Part shown: positions 1-11,485 of the stretch, piece after piece
How the letters are laid out: each line of letters begins with the position of its first letter
How positions within the stretch are numbered: the stretch's first letter is position 1
Assembly (NCBI GenBank): GCA_963281255.1
Contig: OY725492.1
Location: 2,651,696 to 2,715,695 of the forward strand
Origin: Aphrocallistes beatrix
Lineage: Eukaryota > Porifera > Hexactinellida > Sceptrulophora > Aphrocallistidae
Direction: 5' to 3'
DNA length: 64,000 bases
Translations under genes and position numbers: made by a program
Notes under the pieces: model-generated
Told to the model about the DNA's origin: nothing
What the model saw: the letters and a program-made list of their open reading frames with translations, nothing else
The model's database searches: none

Positions 1-3000
1 CCTGCGTTTGATCCTACTCCTGATAGCACACATTCTCACCTTGTCCCAACCTTAAGTCCCCATATCTTGTACACCTACTGTATCCTAGAGTCCGATAAAC
101 ATTACTTCACCTTGCAACCTTACACCAAAGTTACACTCCTGGATGCAATAAAATACTCTCCAGCACTACTCACTTCAAACAGACTCCAGATGCTCTTCCT
201 GCTCTATCAGCTTAAGTTCTGCGTCGATTCACTTTCTGAATCTCTTACAAACCCTGATTCATTCAATCTCTCTTCCCTCTACATAGACAAAAACCTATGG
301 CTGTCTCACTCCTGTACAACGCCCGCCCCCTCTGTTGCTAAACAAACTCCAGATGAAAATAATAGTGATATTGTACTTACAAAATTCCCATTGCTACAAG
401 AGAGCACCAGACTCTGGCAAGAGTGCAAGCTCTCTAACTTTGACTATGTCATGCTTATCAATAAATTTGCAGGGAGAAAAGAAGGCGATCCTAACAACCA
501 TCCATTCCTTCCCTGGGTGTCTGATTTCAGAACGCCTGACAAAAGCTGGCGGGACTTGACCAAAAGTAAGTATCGTCTCTCTAAGGGAGACGCACAGCTA
601 GACTTTACTTACTCTTCCCCCGCGTGTTGCTACAAGGATGGCCTCGAGTCGTTTTTGGAGCCACACCATGTAACAGACACCTTTTCTGAGATCACATACT
701 TCATTTACCTCGCTAGGAGGACTCCCCGCTCTATCCTCTGCAAGTACGTCAGACCCAGGTGGGAGCCATCCGAATACCCCACAAGTATCGAGCGGATACA
801 AGAGTGGACTCCGGATGAATGCATTCCTGAATTCTTCACACAACCGTCTACTTTCCGCTCGATCCATCCGGATCTCCCTGATCTGAGAATCCCCGAGTGG
901 TGTGAGTCTCCTGAAAGCTTCGTTGCATGGCACATGGATGCCTTGGAGAGCGATCATGTCTCTCTCATGCTGCACCACTGGATAGACCTCTACTTCGGAT
1001 ACAAGCTATCGGGAGAAGCAGCGCTTAAAGCTAAGAACATTCCTCATTTCCTTCTAAAGAAGCATGAGTGTCCCTACAATTACGGTATCAATCAGCTGTT
1101 CCGTGATCCTCATCCCCGCAAGCAGCTCTCAAATTATCTCCACACTTACTACGCAGGCGCTGATATGAGTTTTTCCTCTAAAGTAGATGTCGTGTACTCT
1201 TCGGAATCACAGGAGGCAGATAATCGATCCTCCCTAATTTCTATGGAGCTAGTGAACATAGAAGTGAACTCAGAAGGTGGGGACAACAACATCAGCAATC
1301 TTCCAGATGCAGATGCTAATGAAGAAGGTAAAGAAAATCTTTACGACTCTTGCCAGGTTGAGCATTTCGACGTTGTACACGTGACTCGTAGCGATATCGC
1401 AGAACCTCTGATTCGGAAACCAGAAGAGACTAAGCGAGCCTTCGATTTTGAGAACACAAAATTTTCCAAACACCTCGGAAATATTTTTCGAGGACGCTCT
1501 GAGGTTCTGGATGAAACTCAAATTCTAAAGTATCGCAACTACATTCCTTTACCTCCTAATCTAGATTTCGGAAGATTGTTGGATGAATTTGACGTAGAAA
1601 ACTCATTCTTTTACTCACAGCCAATATGCTCGCGCCAGTCTGAGAAAAGGACTAATGACTATCTTCTTTACCAAGCAACCACCAACTCTCTACAGAAACA
1701 AATTTTGCTGATAACTCTCTCTTTAGAACTGTTATCTATTAACTTCCTGAAATCATACCCCTTCTCAGCTCCGCTCAATCAGAGAATAATCCTGCTCGAT
1801 AGGATACTCCGAGACACTCAACTTCAGACTAGACTAGATTCTAAACCACTCTTGGCAATGCTAAAGAAATGCAAAGATACGAATTATTTTCACAAGAATT
1901 TTATTGCTGACTTTCCTATCATGTTTCCATCCTACTTCGAGTTGATCCATTCTTTCGTTTCTAAAATGAATGCGCACAAGAGCAGCCTGCTCGCGCTCTC
2001 TCACCTGGGAGCTCGTCCCTCCTATAGAGCTAGCGACTACTCAACTCTTATCTCTTTCTTACAATCCGAAACCACAGTCCTATTAGCAGTGGTACCACAG
2101 GAAGGCTTGCATTTGGTAGGGAATCAACTAAAATGGATATTCACAGATAATATTCTCAGTCCGTTAGCTTTCTTGGAGATATTCCCTGTAGTAGCTTCTT
2201 ATATGCCCTCTCTGTATCTTCAGCAGAATTACTTAGGTGCGATACAGAAAGTATACTGTGATCTCAAAGATCATCCAGTCTATCCATCTCTATTTCAAAG
2301 GTCTTTTATCTCCTCTTTAATAGATCACTTCGGACCTGTCAAATATTTCGCGACTCTACTCAAGTACCTCGTTAAGGCCCTCACTCCATCCAATTTCTTT
2401 TCTCAATCAGTTGTCCAGCTCGTATCTGACAATCTGGCTATCTTTCAGAAACAGCAAGGAACAGCAAGTACCCAGAGCTTACGGAGGCCATCTCTTTCCA
2501 TTGAAGAGTCAAACTCGGAAAAGACCGATCTTCTAAATAATATAGCTTCCTCTCTAATTGCCTCAGATACATTTGTTTGGTTATTTTATTATTTCGGAAT
2601 TACAATTTCTACGAAATTCCTATTGAAGGAAATGATAGCCTTGCTTCCCGACTATGCTTGCAAATTCGTTTTGCAGGTCAATTCTTTTGAACAATTTTAC
2701 GATATGTTTCTACATGACACCTGTTTCTATACTCTACACACAACATTGAAGAATGCAAATAAAGAGTACACTACTTTCATCTGTTTTAACTACATCACTT
2801 CCTGGATTAATCAGGTTCAGAAACGCGCTCTGAATGTCCGGACTGAGGGTTTCCTCTCTTCCATACTTGTCATTTCTCACGTTTGGTTGCTGACAGTTCC
2901 AAAACATTATATTCAACTCTCGCTCTCACGATTTATCAAAGACATTGTAGATGTCATATTTCAGTTAATTTCTTCAAAATCTACCTTCTTTACACGAGGT

Positions 3001-4533
3001 AGTGAATTTCGACATCATCTCCTCATAGCCCTGCTGCACCTGCTTAGAGAAGTTGTAGCTAGCGAGATCGAGTTACAAAACCTTTCTCTTATCAAATCTA
3101 GCTTATCTAATATTTTTGAATCCTTTATTTCTCTAAACAATCTACAGGAATTGCAAGGTAAGAGAGAAGACCTCAATAAAATAAACACTCAACTAGAGGC
3201 AGTTTTCACTAAGACTCTGTTATCTCAATTCGTTCATCCAATTCGTGACTTCCTCAAAGAGTATGACATCCCCATTCCTTCTCTTATTAGTCATATCAGT
3301 GGAGGTGATGTTAAGTGGTCGAAACCGGTTTTCAGTTATAGAGCCGAGTTTAAAGAACTCGTATCTCTCTTTTATCCTTTTAAATCGGGATTAACTACCC
3401 AAGACATCCATTACGGCAAGCCTACCTGGTTCCTCCCTTATCATAATGCTATTAGTACATTTTCTCTTGCTGAAAATGAAAAATGTTTTGATACCAAGTT
3501 TTCTGCTCCACTCGCCCCCACTACCCAGTCTTTTAACTACTCAATGAAGTCCAATTGGATTGAGTATTTCAAGCAGTCCTATGACCAAACGGAAGATCCT
3601 AAGATTTTCACCCATCTACAAACCCTGAGTGGTTCTGAGGCTCCTGTGAGCAAGTTATGCTACTCACCATGCGAGAATATTATTTTCGGATCCTGCAGGG
3701 AGAATGTCACTGTCTGGAAGCTCTATGATTCACTTATGCCATCTGAGATCCGGTCAGCTATTGTTTATAAGAACCATACTAAACCTGTGAAGTCTCTCTG
3801 TTATGTCAACGATTCCAATAATGTGGTGTCTAATGATGGCTGCATCCATGTATGGAACATAGATTCTCTTCATAACTCGTACAAGCACCAGCACCATAAT
3901 AAGCTTCACCAGGTACATTGCACCAGTTCGCAGACACAGCGCATCATATACAGCGCCACCAGTGAAGGCACGCTCACTGTACTCGACACCAGAGTCCCTA
4001 AGCTCTCATTTGATTGGGTCATTCCCAACGCCCCATCTACTTTTCAACACATCAACACAACTCCGGATGATGCAACTATATATCTCTCCTCCTCCAATGG
4101 CAATGTATTCATGATAGATACCAGAATGGGGCATATTCTAGGCAATTGGTTTGTAGCAGAGACTGACATCACTTCAATGCTGATACACAAGAACCAGTTA
4201 TTATATGCGTGTTCGGATTCACCCTTGAAAATATTCTCTCTTCAAGGACAGCTCCAGCAGACAATCAGCTGTCGTTACCAGGTTGAATACATGGAGGAAC
4301 TGACAGATTCAGTTGTCATATGTGGTAGTTTTTCCGAGAGCACTCTAACTCTCTACCTCAAACAGGATAATTGGATGCCTGTCGACAAGTGGACGTTACC
4401 TTGTAAATATAACTCTTCTATTTTGTCAATGGTCTACACCCCGTTGCAGCAATACTTATTTACTTCGCTTGACAGTGGACTAGTAATGGTATACGGTACT
4501 CACTTTACTCATAAAGTTCCCAATTTCAAGTAA
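1..4533 (+). CDS. WDR81: WDR81-like BEACH/WD40 protein, 5' end outside the window
   Basis: WDR81 works with WDR91 on endosomes and lysosomes, restraining PI3K-III activity and supporting endosome maturation and aggrephagy (family knowledge). The frame is open from base 1. The first ATG-like codon in an ORF call would be a TTG at 67, so the real start lies upstream and the gene is 5'-truncated by the window edge. Order seen: a kinase-like N-terminal part (about nt 67-260); the BEACH domain, with the hallmark GDPNNHPFLPWVSDF (about nt 495-540), RRTPRS, WTPDECIPEFF and HHWIDLYFGYKLSG (about nt 970-1015); a long helical middle; and C-terminal WD40 repeats from about nt 3600, including a clear HVWNID blade. 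At over 1500 residues it is shorter than human WDR81 (about 1940). No intron interrupts 4.5 kb. Identification is firm from the BEACH motifs. Confidence 0.93.
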   Translation, partial: PAFDPTPDSTHSHLVPTLSPHILYTYCILESDKHYFTLQPYTKVTLLDAIKYSPALLTSNRLQMLFLLYQLKFCVDSLSESLTNPDSFNLSSLYIDKNLWLSHSCTTPAPSVAKQTPDENNSDIVLTKFPLLQESTRLWQECKLSNFDYVMLINKFAGRKEGDPNNHPFLPWVSDFRTPDKSWRDLTKSKYRLSKGDAQLDFTYSSPACCYKDGLESFLEPHHVTDTFSEITYFIYLARRTPRSILCKYVRPRWEPSEYPTSIERIQEWTPDECIPEFFTQPSTFRSIHPDLPDLRIPEWCESPESFVAWHMDALESDHVSLMLHHWIDLYFGYKLSGEAALKAKNIPHFLLKKHECPYNYGINQLFRDPHPRKQLSNYLHTYYAGADMSFSSKVDVVYSSESQEADNRSSLISMELVNIEVNSEGGDNNISNLPDADANEEGKENLYDSCQVEHFDVVHVTRSDIAEPLIRKPEETKRAFDFENTKFSKHLGNIFRGRSEVLDETQILKYRNYIPLPPNLDFGRLLDEFDVENSFFYSQPICSRQSEKRTNDYLLYQATTNSLQKQILLITLSLELLSINFLKSYPFSAPLNQRIILLDRILRDTQLQTRLDSKPLLAMLKKCKDTNYFHKNFIADFPIMFPSYFELIHSFVSKMNAHKSSLLALSHLGARPSYRASDYSTLISFLQSETTVLLAVVPQEGLHLVGNQLKWIFTDNILSPLAFLEIFPVVASYMPSLYLQQNYLGAIQKVYCDLKDHPVYPSLFQRSFISSLIDHFGPVKYFATLLKYLVKALTPSNFFSQSVVQLVSDNLAIFQKQQGTASTQSLRRPSLSIEESNSEKTDLLNNIASSLIASDTFVWLFYYFGITISTKFLLKEMIALLPDYACKFVLQVNSFEQFYDMFLHDTCFYTLHTTLKNANKEYTTFICFNYITSWINQVQKRALNVRTEGFLSSILVISHVWLLTVPKHYIQLSLSRFIKDIVDVIFQLISSKSTFFTRGSEFRHHLLIALLHLLREVVASEIELQNLSLIKSSLSNIFESFISLNNLQELQGKREDLNKINTQLEAVFTKTLLSQFVHPIRDFLKEYDIPIPSLISHISGGDVKWSKPVFSYRAEFKELVSLFYPFKSGLTTQDIHYGKPTWFLPYHNAISTFSLAENEKCFDTKFSAPLAPTTQSFNYSMKSNWIEYFKQSYDQTEDPKIFTHLQTLSGSEAPVSKLCYSPCENIIFGSCRENVTVWKLYDSLMPSEIRSAIVYKNHTKPVKSLCYVNDSNNVVSNDGCIHVWNIDSLHNSYKHQHHNKLHQVHCTSSQTQRIIYSATSEGTLTVLDTRVPKLSFDWVIPNAPSTFQHINTTPDDATIYLSSSNGNVFMIDTRMGHILGNWFVAETDITSMLIHKNQLLYACSDSPLKIFSLQGQLQQTISCRYQVEYMEELTDSVVICGSFSESTLTLYLKQDNWMPVDKWTLPCKYNSSILSMVYTPLQQYLFTSLDSGLVMVYGTHFTHKVPNFK

Positions 4534-5140
4534 TGCATTGTATTGTCAATATTAGAACAATTCTAATATTGTAGTACTGTAGTATTACTAGTATATTATA
4601 TTTGTATATTAAGGTGCTGTTATTATAATTTATGAATGTACATATATTACTGATCTGTTCTAGATTTATAGGAATATAGTTTGTTTATCAAACCGACCTC
4701 TCGAGTCCCATTATCTCATCGTGTCTCACTTTTCTATGCAAAACGTTCCACTTTATGTCTTTTTTCCTTATGACTGGAAATTGTACAACCATTTTTTCGA
4801 TCGACGCCATCAGACGAAATTTTCTAATCCTATCATAGCGACATAGTTATGCCATGGGTATTCCTGTATCTGAGTAAACAATACAAATATATATATTATA
4901 CAAGCGCGCTTCGCTCACTTGCGGACGCTGTGTGTCCGCAGAGTTGCTCGGTTGGCGCCTAGGGATATCAAAGAAACAGTTGATTGTTTTCTAATCCTCT
5001 ACTAATTCAATTGGTCATTGATGTTAATACTCGTAACGTAATAATTTGAAGGTGACTCATCATTAGTGTTGATGGTGATAACATCAGGTGGAAATGTTAT
5101 TAGACACCTCTAAATGTAATTTTTTCACAAAATTATCTTG

Positions 5141-5358
5141 TCTATTTTTGAAATTTGTTTACTTTATGTATCTATTGTAAACAAAAATAAACAAATAATT
5201 TATCATATAGATTCAAAAATAAGATATTCGAACTCTACACCCCTAAAAACTCCATGTCAACCGTTGGGAGCCAGTCTCTATCATATTTTTGAAATTTGTT
5301 TACTTTATATAACTATTGTAAACAAAAATAAACAAATAATTTATCATATAAATGCGAA
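5141..5358. repeat. Tandem duplication with a 143-bp period
   Basis: A block of about 75 bp beginning TTTTTGAAATTTGTTTACTT at 5141 recurs at 5284 with few changes, followed both times by the same AT-rich tail. A third, weaker version of the flank (CCGTTGGGAG / ACGTTGGAAG) follows near 5400. Related text with GGTGTGAAAA and CCGTTGAG words recurs at 31000-31250 and 60030-60300, so this is one member of a dispersed repeat family. Confidence 0.7.
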
Positions 5359-6025
5359 AATATAATATTCGATATCTATACCCCTAGAAACCATATAATA
5401 AACGTTGGAAGTTAGTCTCTTGCATATTTTTCAAAATCCGTCAAAAGGTGTGAAATATGTATATAAAGGTGTGAAAATATAGACATTACCATTGCTATAC
5501 ACTACAATAACTATAATAACAAGTTATTGCTTTGAAATATTCATAACATGACAGTCTATTGTAGTGCCGTACAATTATTTCTATTGTGACAAGTGAAGTC
5601 ATATACTCGTAGTAGGTATATTGTATAGAAAAGGTGTGAAAATTTGTTTTCCATTTTTTTGGAGATGTGTGGAAATTTACTTAGATCTTAGAACTTAATC
5701 ATAGACACATCATTTGACACCTACGTGCCAGTTTTCTTATCTCTGTGAAATAATCTAGCAGTTTTCATCCCATGTTCCAGTGGGAACGCAGAACACGATG
5801 CCAAGTGAGTAGAGTCAACCACAGAAACTATTTCCATTAAGCAATAACTGTTCTTGAGTTGCTCACTCGGCATTGCGTACTTGCATTGGAAAGTCGGAGG
5901 CAAACTGCTGTATTTTTCAGATTTATTTTATTTTTTTATTTTTTTCATGCAGTTGGTACTACCTATGGATTACTAACTATAAACGCAGGATAACTATTTC
6001 ATTATTTTAAAATGAAAGGAGAATA

Positions 6026-6434
6026 CAGTCGAACCTCTATTAGTGGGGAAGTGGGGAATGGGGGAGATAAAAATGTGAGAAATTACCACCCCATTCAAAT
6101 TAACCTTTTTAAGTGGGGGGAGGGGGGTGAAAGTGGTGAAAGAGCGGAATTCTGAACACAATTTGCATTTCGTTATAAGATTTGATCTTAACATGACCTG
6201 ACTTGAACTAGAAAGTAAATTTCAGATCATCTGGGTTGACAATAATTTGATACAAAAGTCAGAAAATGGCCAAAATATATCTATTATAGACCTAAAAATG
6301 ACAATAAATGACTTTATACTATATTGGGATGTATTCAACTCATTGGACTAAATATATTGTGATTATTGTACACAATCATAAGTGGGGAATGGGGCAGTAG
6401 GTACATTTTCGCCGTCCCGAGCTCAGTTCTACTG
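6026..6434. mobile_element. pogo/Tigger-like MITE
   Basis: The element begins CAGTCGAACCTCTATTAGTG and ends AGTTCTACTG. The ends are inverted copies over about 10 bp with one mismatch, and each is flanked by TA, the Tc1/mariner/pogo target. Both ends carry an inner AGTGGGGAATGGGG-type word. There is no transposase, so it is non-autonomous. The terminus resembles those of the MITEs at 31503 and 59920. Confidence 0.65.
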
Positions 6435-7974
6435 TATGTGAAAACTGGTTTGGAATGTGCGTTGACTAACATAGTTATCGGAGGGCTACGTAGAGGTATT
6501 ACTTTTACAAGCATTAAAATAGACATAAGGTTCAGAATAACATCTTCGACATTATTCTTGATGTAAAATCACTCTTAATGACATCGTTGTCACCTTTTAA
6601 TTATTCTGAATTTACATTCGTACTTATATGTAGTTTAACAATACTATTCTGCTCAGTAATAATTTACAATTATTCTACCTGATGCAATTTTTTAAGTTAT
6701 ATATAGTATATTGTTCAGAGTTTTATTTTGGCATTTAAAAATGCCCCACCAATCAAATGGAATACGTTTTAAAAATTAACATTTTAACCTTCAGCAGCCA
6801 CTGTTGCACCGTTTCTCCATTGATTTGTGATATGTCCAATAAATAAAGGATCAAAATATTCCCACTCAATATTTGCATGGTTTTGATCTGGAAGCCCTAT
6901 TTTGAATCCATTTCTTTAGAATAGCCCATTAAGTTTTCTATAGGACTGGCGGGATTCGCTTACTTTCGCTGCGCGGCTGGCGGACACTTTGTGTCCGCTA
7001 GAGGCACCCTTTGGGTGCCTAGGCTCACATTGATTAATTATCAGGTAGATAACACCGAAATACGTCTATCTTCTTACTGTTATAATCGATACGCGTATCA
7101 CTCAAAAAATCACAAAAATAGGTCAATTTTTTATTTTTGATGCATATTGATGACCATAACAGAGTAATGAGTCATCATTTTTGATTATAGTTGTATCATA
7201 TTTGAGATATATTAATATATCCATTCTATTAAAATTTCTGCCTTCTATCACTTAAAATAGCTGAGTTATAGTCAAATGATGAGTCGACATTTTCGTCTGA
7301 GGTCAGAACTTAGTGGAACCATAGCCAAAAGGCGCCCACATGCCAACTCGTACCACATACCAACCCATGCCACATACCAACTCGTACCACATACCAACTC
7401 GTACCAAGTCAACAGAAAATCCTGCTTTTCGATGTGTTCTTACAGGTGTCTCACATCCAAAATGCTATAGAAATCGAACATTTCGTTTTGTATTTGGTAT
7501 GAGTTGACTTAGTGCTTTTGGACGAGTTGGTAGTTGGTACGAGTTGATTGGTTCCCTTGGAAACCACTGAATTTCTTCCCGAAGATTGTGCCTAGTGAAC
7601 CCCCCCGTATGAAACCATGACTTTCTGGGATAAGTAGGTCTGTTGTTTCAATTAGACATTCATTTATCATTAAAAAATTTGATACACTGTATAATGAATT
7701 CTCTCTAAAAATGTGCTCACATTCATATTGAATCTTTTCTACTTATTATTTAGATCATAGAACCAATCAGCTATAGAAAATAAATATAGTGTAAATAGTG
7801 ATGCGATGAAAGCAAATTTACTATTGGTATTTTCTCTCTCCAGTAATTCCTGGAGAGAGATAAATACCAATTATTATGTTTTGACTATGCCTTTTACTTT
7901 GATGTGTCGTAATTATAATAAATCTCTCAATCATTAGTTTTTATTTCGCGATATTAGTTATTAGCATAATTATC

Positions 7975-9150
7975 ATGGCAACAGGTGTTGAATCTGAATT
8001 AAATGTTCCCTCCAACAAAAGCGTTCCATCAACTATTCCTACCCACTGCGTTCTCGACATGTATCCACATAGAGAGCTAATTAACATTGTCCAAGAAGAC
8101 TCTTTCACAGATCATTTCTTTGAGATAATTTCCTATAATCTTCTCGCTCAATGCTACATTTTTAAATCGAGATATCCGCATACGAAAGACTTCTCTCAGC
8201 AGTTCAGACATGGCAACTTAATCGAGGAGATTAAACATATTGGGCCTGGCGCAGTGGTATGCTATCAGGAGGTTACTAGTAAGTACTTCTCTTCCTTGTT
8301 AGAACCCGCTATGGGAGAATTGGGCTATTATGGAGTATTTCAGGGTAAATCTACTAAGAAACCTGGTGGTGTTCCTTCCAAAGACGGACTTGCTATATTT
8401 CATAAACATGATGAAGTCATTCCTTTGGGAGTGTACCCTTTAGTGCTTAATGAATTACTTCATGAACTGTGGACGGAGCTATATGGTCCAGAAAGCGATT
8501 TACCCTCCGAGTGCTATCGCGACACTATCTCACTGGTGTCTGTATTCAGTATTAAAGGTGAAGTGATTGTAGTAGGGAACATCCATTTACCCTGGACTAA
8601 AGTATATTGGGATGTGCAGTGCTTGCAAGTGTGTCTAGTTTTGAAGAAAATGGCTGAGTTGGCTAAGAAACACAATTCTAATGCCTATATTTTGTGTGGG
8701 GATTTCAATAGTAAGCCCGGAAGAGAAATCTATCATCTTATCACGCATGGAGAGTTAGATACATTAATGCATACACATTTTTTAAATTCTGATATGAGAG
8801 TACACATTCCTTTAGTACAATGTGCGCCCAAGAACGAGACTTTAGAAAATTTCCTGCCTTACTATAGAGTGTTTGAGAAGTATTACGCCCTCCCTGAGCC
8901 CTTGAAGAGTGCTTACTTGACTCGGATGGGCAAAGAACCGCAGTATACATTCTTTGCAGATAGCCAAGGCTGCATGGATTATATTTTCTATAACTCAGGA
9001 TTGGAAGTGAAAAGCGTGTTGGATATACCTTCGCTTGAAGCAGTGTCTTCGGAAACTTCTCTACCAAACAACGTAATGCCTTCTGATCATATCTCTATTA
9101 AAGCCGCTTTTAGGTGTATTGTTCCCCCAGAAGCCAATTCTGATAAATAG
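7975..9150 (+). CDS. CCR4/Angel/nocturnin-type endonuclease-exonuclease-phosphatase family protein
   Basis: This is a Mg-dependent EEP-fold enzyme, most like the deadenylase/phosphatase branch (CCR4/CNOT6, Angel, nocturnin, PDE12) that removes poly(A) or related 3' ends from RNA. Seen in the 391 residues: SYNLLAQ at 53-59; CYQEV with the metal-binding Glu at 99; GNIHLPW with His at 204; CGDFNSKPG with Asp243 and Asn245; CMDYIFY with Asp335; and the terminal PSDHISIKAAF with the Asp371-His372 pair. All catalytic positions are present, so it should be active. There are no LRRs (present in CNOT6) and no clear mitochondrial presequence (as in PDE12), so the exact subfamily is open; the CGDFNS block leans towards Angel. 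It is a single exon. The start is the first ATG after an AT-rich leader with upstream stops. Confidence 0.85.
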   Translation: MATGVESELNVPSNKSVPSTIPTHCVLDMYPHRELINIVQEDSFTDHFFEIISYNLLAQCYIFKSRYPHTKDFSQQFRHGNLIEEIKHIGPGAVVCYQEVTSKYFSSLLEPAMGELGYYGVFQGKSTKKPGGVPSKDGLAIFHKHDEVIPLGVYPLVLNELLHELWTELYGPESDLPSECYRDTISLVSVFSIKGEVIVVGNIHLPWTKVYWDVQCLQVCLVLKKMAELAKKHNSNAYILCGDFNSKPGREIYHLITHGELDTLMHTHFLNSDMRVHIPLVQCAPKNETLENFLPYYRVFEKYYALPEPLKSAYLTRMGKEPQYTFFADSQGCMDYIFYNSGLEVKSVLDIPSLEAVSSETSLPNNVMPSDHISIKAAFRCIVPPEANSDK

Positions 9151-10905
9151 TTTTGATTAGAAATTTGGGATTATTCGCTAACATTGTTTACTTTAAATAT
9201 ATTCTTGAAAAAGAATTCTATTGTTAAATCTTTTAATTATACAAATTATTTCATTTTGAAATTCTCTTTGGACATACGTGCATTACAGCTCAGATTGTTT
9301 CAAGATTTAAAAAAAATATTCTCAGTTTAGAGTGTTGGTTGCACTCCACATGCACCCTCAAATATGAGAGTTGTTTGTCCCTTACTTCTACAGTTTAAAT
9401 CTGTTACTGAACTCACAAACGATAATTGCAATTTGATATAGTTGTACTACCGATATATTAGCCAGTAATAAGTATGCACTCAGTAGGAAGTATGGCTGTA
9501 GTGTGGAGACTTCAGGGATTCCATTCTATGGCTGTATCATCTAGTATCTTAATACTGATTCCTAGGTGAATAAAGCATGAACGAAGGACGGCAGTATTAT
9601 TAATAACAAGATTATTGCAGATGTACTCAACTTCTCATCTTTGTTTAGTCGTACATTATGTATTCTATTAACATCCTATTCTTTGTACGAAGATGTAAGA
9701 TAAGGAGTGAGATCAAGTATTAATACTTCATGATTAATATGTGTAGATTTACAAAATACGTTGTTGCGAATTCATATTTCAATTCAGAGAACATTAAGAA
9801 AGGTAACGTTCGGTTAAATGGGTTGATTTTGAACATTTTTAAAAAAGCCTTGTTTTGGGCAATGAACTTCTTAAACTTTCTTGTTCTTCACCAAAACCCC
9901 CCAAAATCCCCTCGTGGGGATTTGGGATATCAAAATTGCCACATAGAGCAACAACCTGCAAAGGGATCTTTTTGTAAAGTTTCCAACCTACATTCCTTTC
10001 TGGCAGCATAACTCAGCGAGTTTGCTATCTTGTTATCTTTTGGAGGGAATCGACGCAGATTGGCTCAGCTTTCACCTCAACTGCTCAAAAGGTTTGCGAG
10101 TTAGGGTGTTTTACAGGGCCGGATTCATGGGTGGGGCAGTTTCTTTTGAAAATATCAAAATTATTCGTTATTTAGTTAAGTGTAAAAAATACTAATGGTT
10201 AAAACAAGAATTAATTTGGGACCATTATTCTTATCTTTAATTAATACATTTTCAGGGTAATATTAGTATTTTCATTACAAGTTGCCTGTAATTTTTAGAC
10301 ATAGTGAGTTCAAATTTGAATACAATCAAGTGATCTTAGTCAAATTAACAAAGTAGAATTGGTTGTTGCAGAACTTTTGAGACACCCTGTATGTACTCTA
10401 ATATCATGTTTATATACTATGCTGGTATCACATTCTTAAGGTTTATTCTGCTAGTTAACGATTTGGCTAATCATGTATTTCAATCGGTTACTACTTCATC
10501 TCTATTTCATAATTTTCAGTCTATTGTGAGGCATTATATAGACGCTATATTTGAGGCTAGTATCCGGTCAATTGTGTGATTTTGAAAATTCCATAAAAGC
10601 CTTGTTTTGATCAAAGCACTTGAATTTTCCTATTCTCCACTTAAAAGCCCCAAAAGCCTAAATCAGCAAGTTTCCATACTGTCGTGATTCTTTTTACACC
10701 AATCGACGTAGAATGGTTCCGGCTTTCACCTCATTTGCTGAATAGAGCTTTTGGGGCTCTTAGTTGGAGAACAAGATAATTTAACAAGTGCTTTGTACAA
10801 AAAGGTGTTTTTTTGAAATTTTTAAATCAACACAGTTGAACATATATAATAAGCCTCGGATAGTATAAATTAAGAATAGACTTATCCATAGCTTTCTGTA
10901 TATAA
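9151..10905. other. Intergenic region with two related palindromic repeats
   Basis: No gene is recognised. Two related repeat copies lie at about 9830-10115 and 10585-10815. Both contain an AAAGCCTTGTTTTG word, an AATCGACG..GA.TGG core followed by CTTTCACCTCA, and partly palindromic arms (AGCCCCAAAAGC against GCTTTTGGGGCT around 10655 and 10748). They look like non-autonomous foldback elements. The small ORFs here have no protein-like features. Confidence 0.5.
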
Positions 10906-11396
10906 GACCTGCCATCTAAATCTCAAAAATGGACCAGGGTTGTGGTCGAAGATGATTGAACTAATACATGATCTACATAAAACCATTAACCACGCAAAAT
11001 AGAGAATGTATTATCAGCATATATAATAAGTATAGTGCCAAAGTACCCATATCCGTGGCTAAAATTTTGATTAGTCATCATATGATTACGCAATAGGTTA
11101 TATTTATGACGAATTTAGTGATTTCAGAGCCGGTTTAATAAATAAGGACACTTCTAAGTGCTTTTAATATAAAGTTTTTTGCATAGAACCTAGCTGTGAA
11201 TGGGTTATTGCGGAAAATTGATTTTTGCATGTAATGATGCTACATTCTAGCGGATATGGGTACTTTGGAACCATACTTATATATGCTGAAAAATACATTC
11301 TCTACTCTGCGTGGTTAATTATTTTAGGCGGATCAAGTTCAACCATCAACCGCATTCCTAGTCCATTTTTTGAGACTTACATGGCAGGCCTCATGT
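10906..11396. mobile_element. Foldback MITE with about 150-bp inverted arms just upstream of CYBC1
   Basis: The left arm (10906-11054) runs from a GACCTGCCAT word to CCCATATCCG. The right arm (11252-11396) is its inverted copy, from CGGATATGGGTACTTTGG to ACATGGCAGGCC, with small indels. The intervening 200 bp are unique AT-rich DNA. A related but diverged arm occurs at 39592-39740. The right arm ends about 90 bp before the CYBC1 start codon, so the element occupies the expected promoter. Confidence 0.75.
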
Positions 11397-11485
11397 ACAG
11401 TGGGCTATAACTTATCCTAATTTTAGATTGTTTACAGCATTATAACCAGTCAAATAGCGACTAAAATTGACTGTAAAATCCAAGA

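Larger units (their letters stand above)
4534..7974. other. Intergenic region with degraded repeats
   Basis: There is no convincing gene between WDR81 and the EEP nuclease. The stretch holds a terminal fragment of the H repeat family (4900-4965), repeats rich in GGTGTGAAAA-type words (about 5100-5660), a pogo-like MITE (6026-6434) and a second H copy (about 6945-7345). The remainder is AT-rich DNA in which I see nothing definite. The core promoter of the nuclease gene should lie just before 7975 but no distinctive element is recognisable. Confidence 0.6.

Noticed and set aside
598..978. Minus-strand ORFs opposite WDR81
   Set aside because: The plus-strand BEACH domain explains the open frames.
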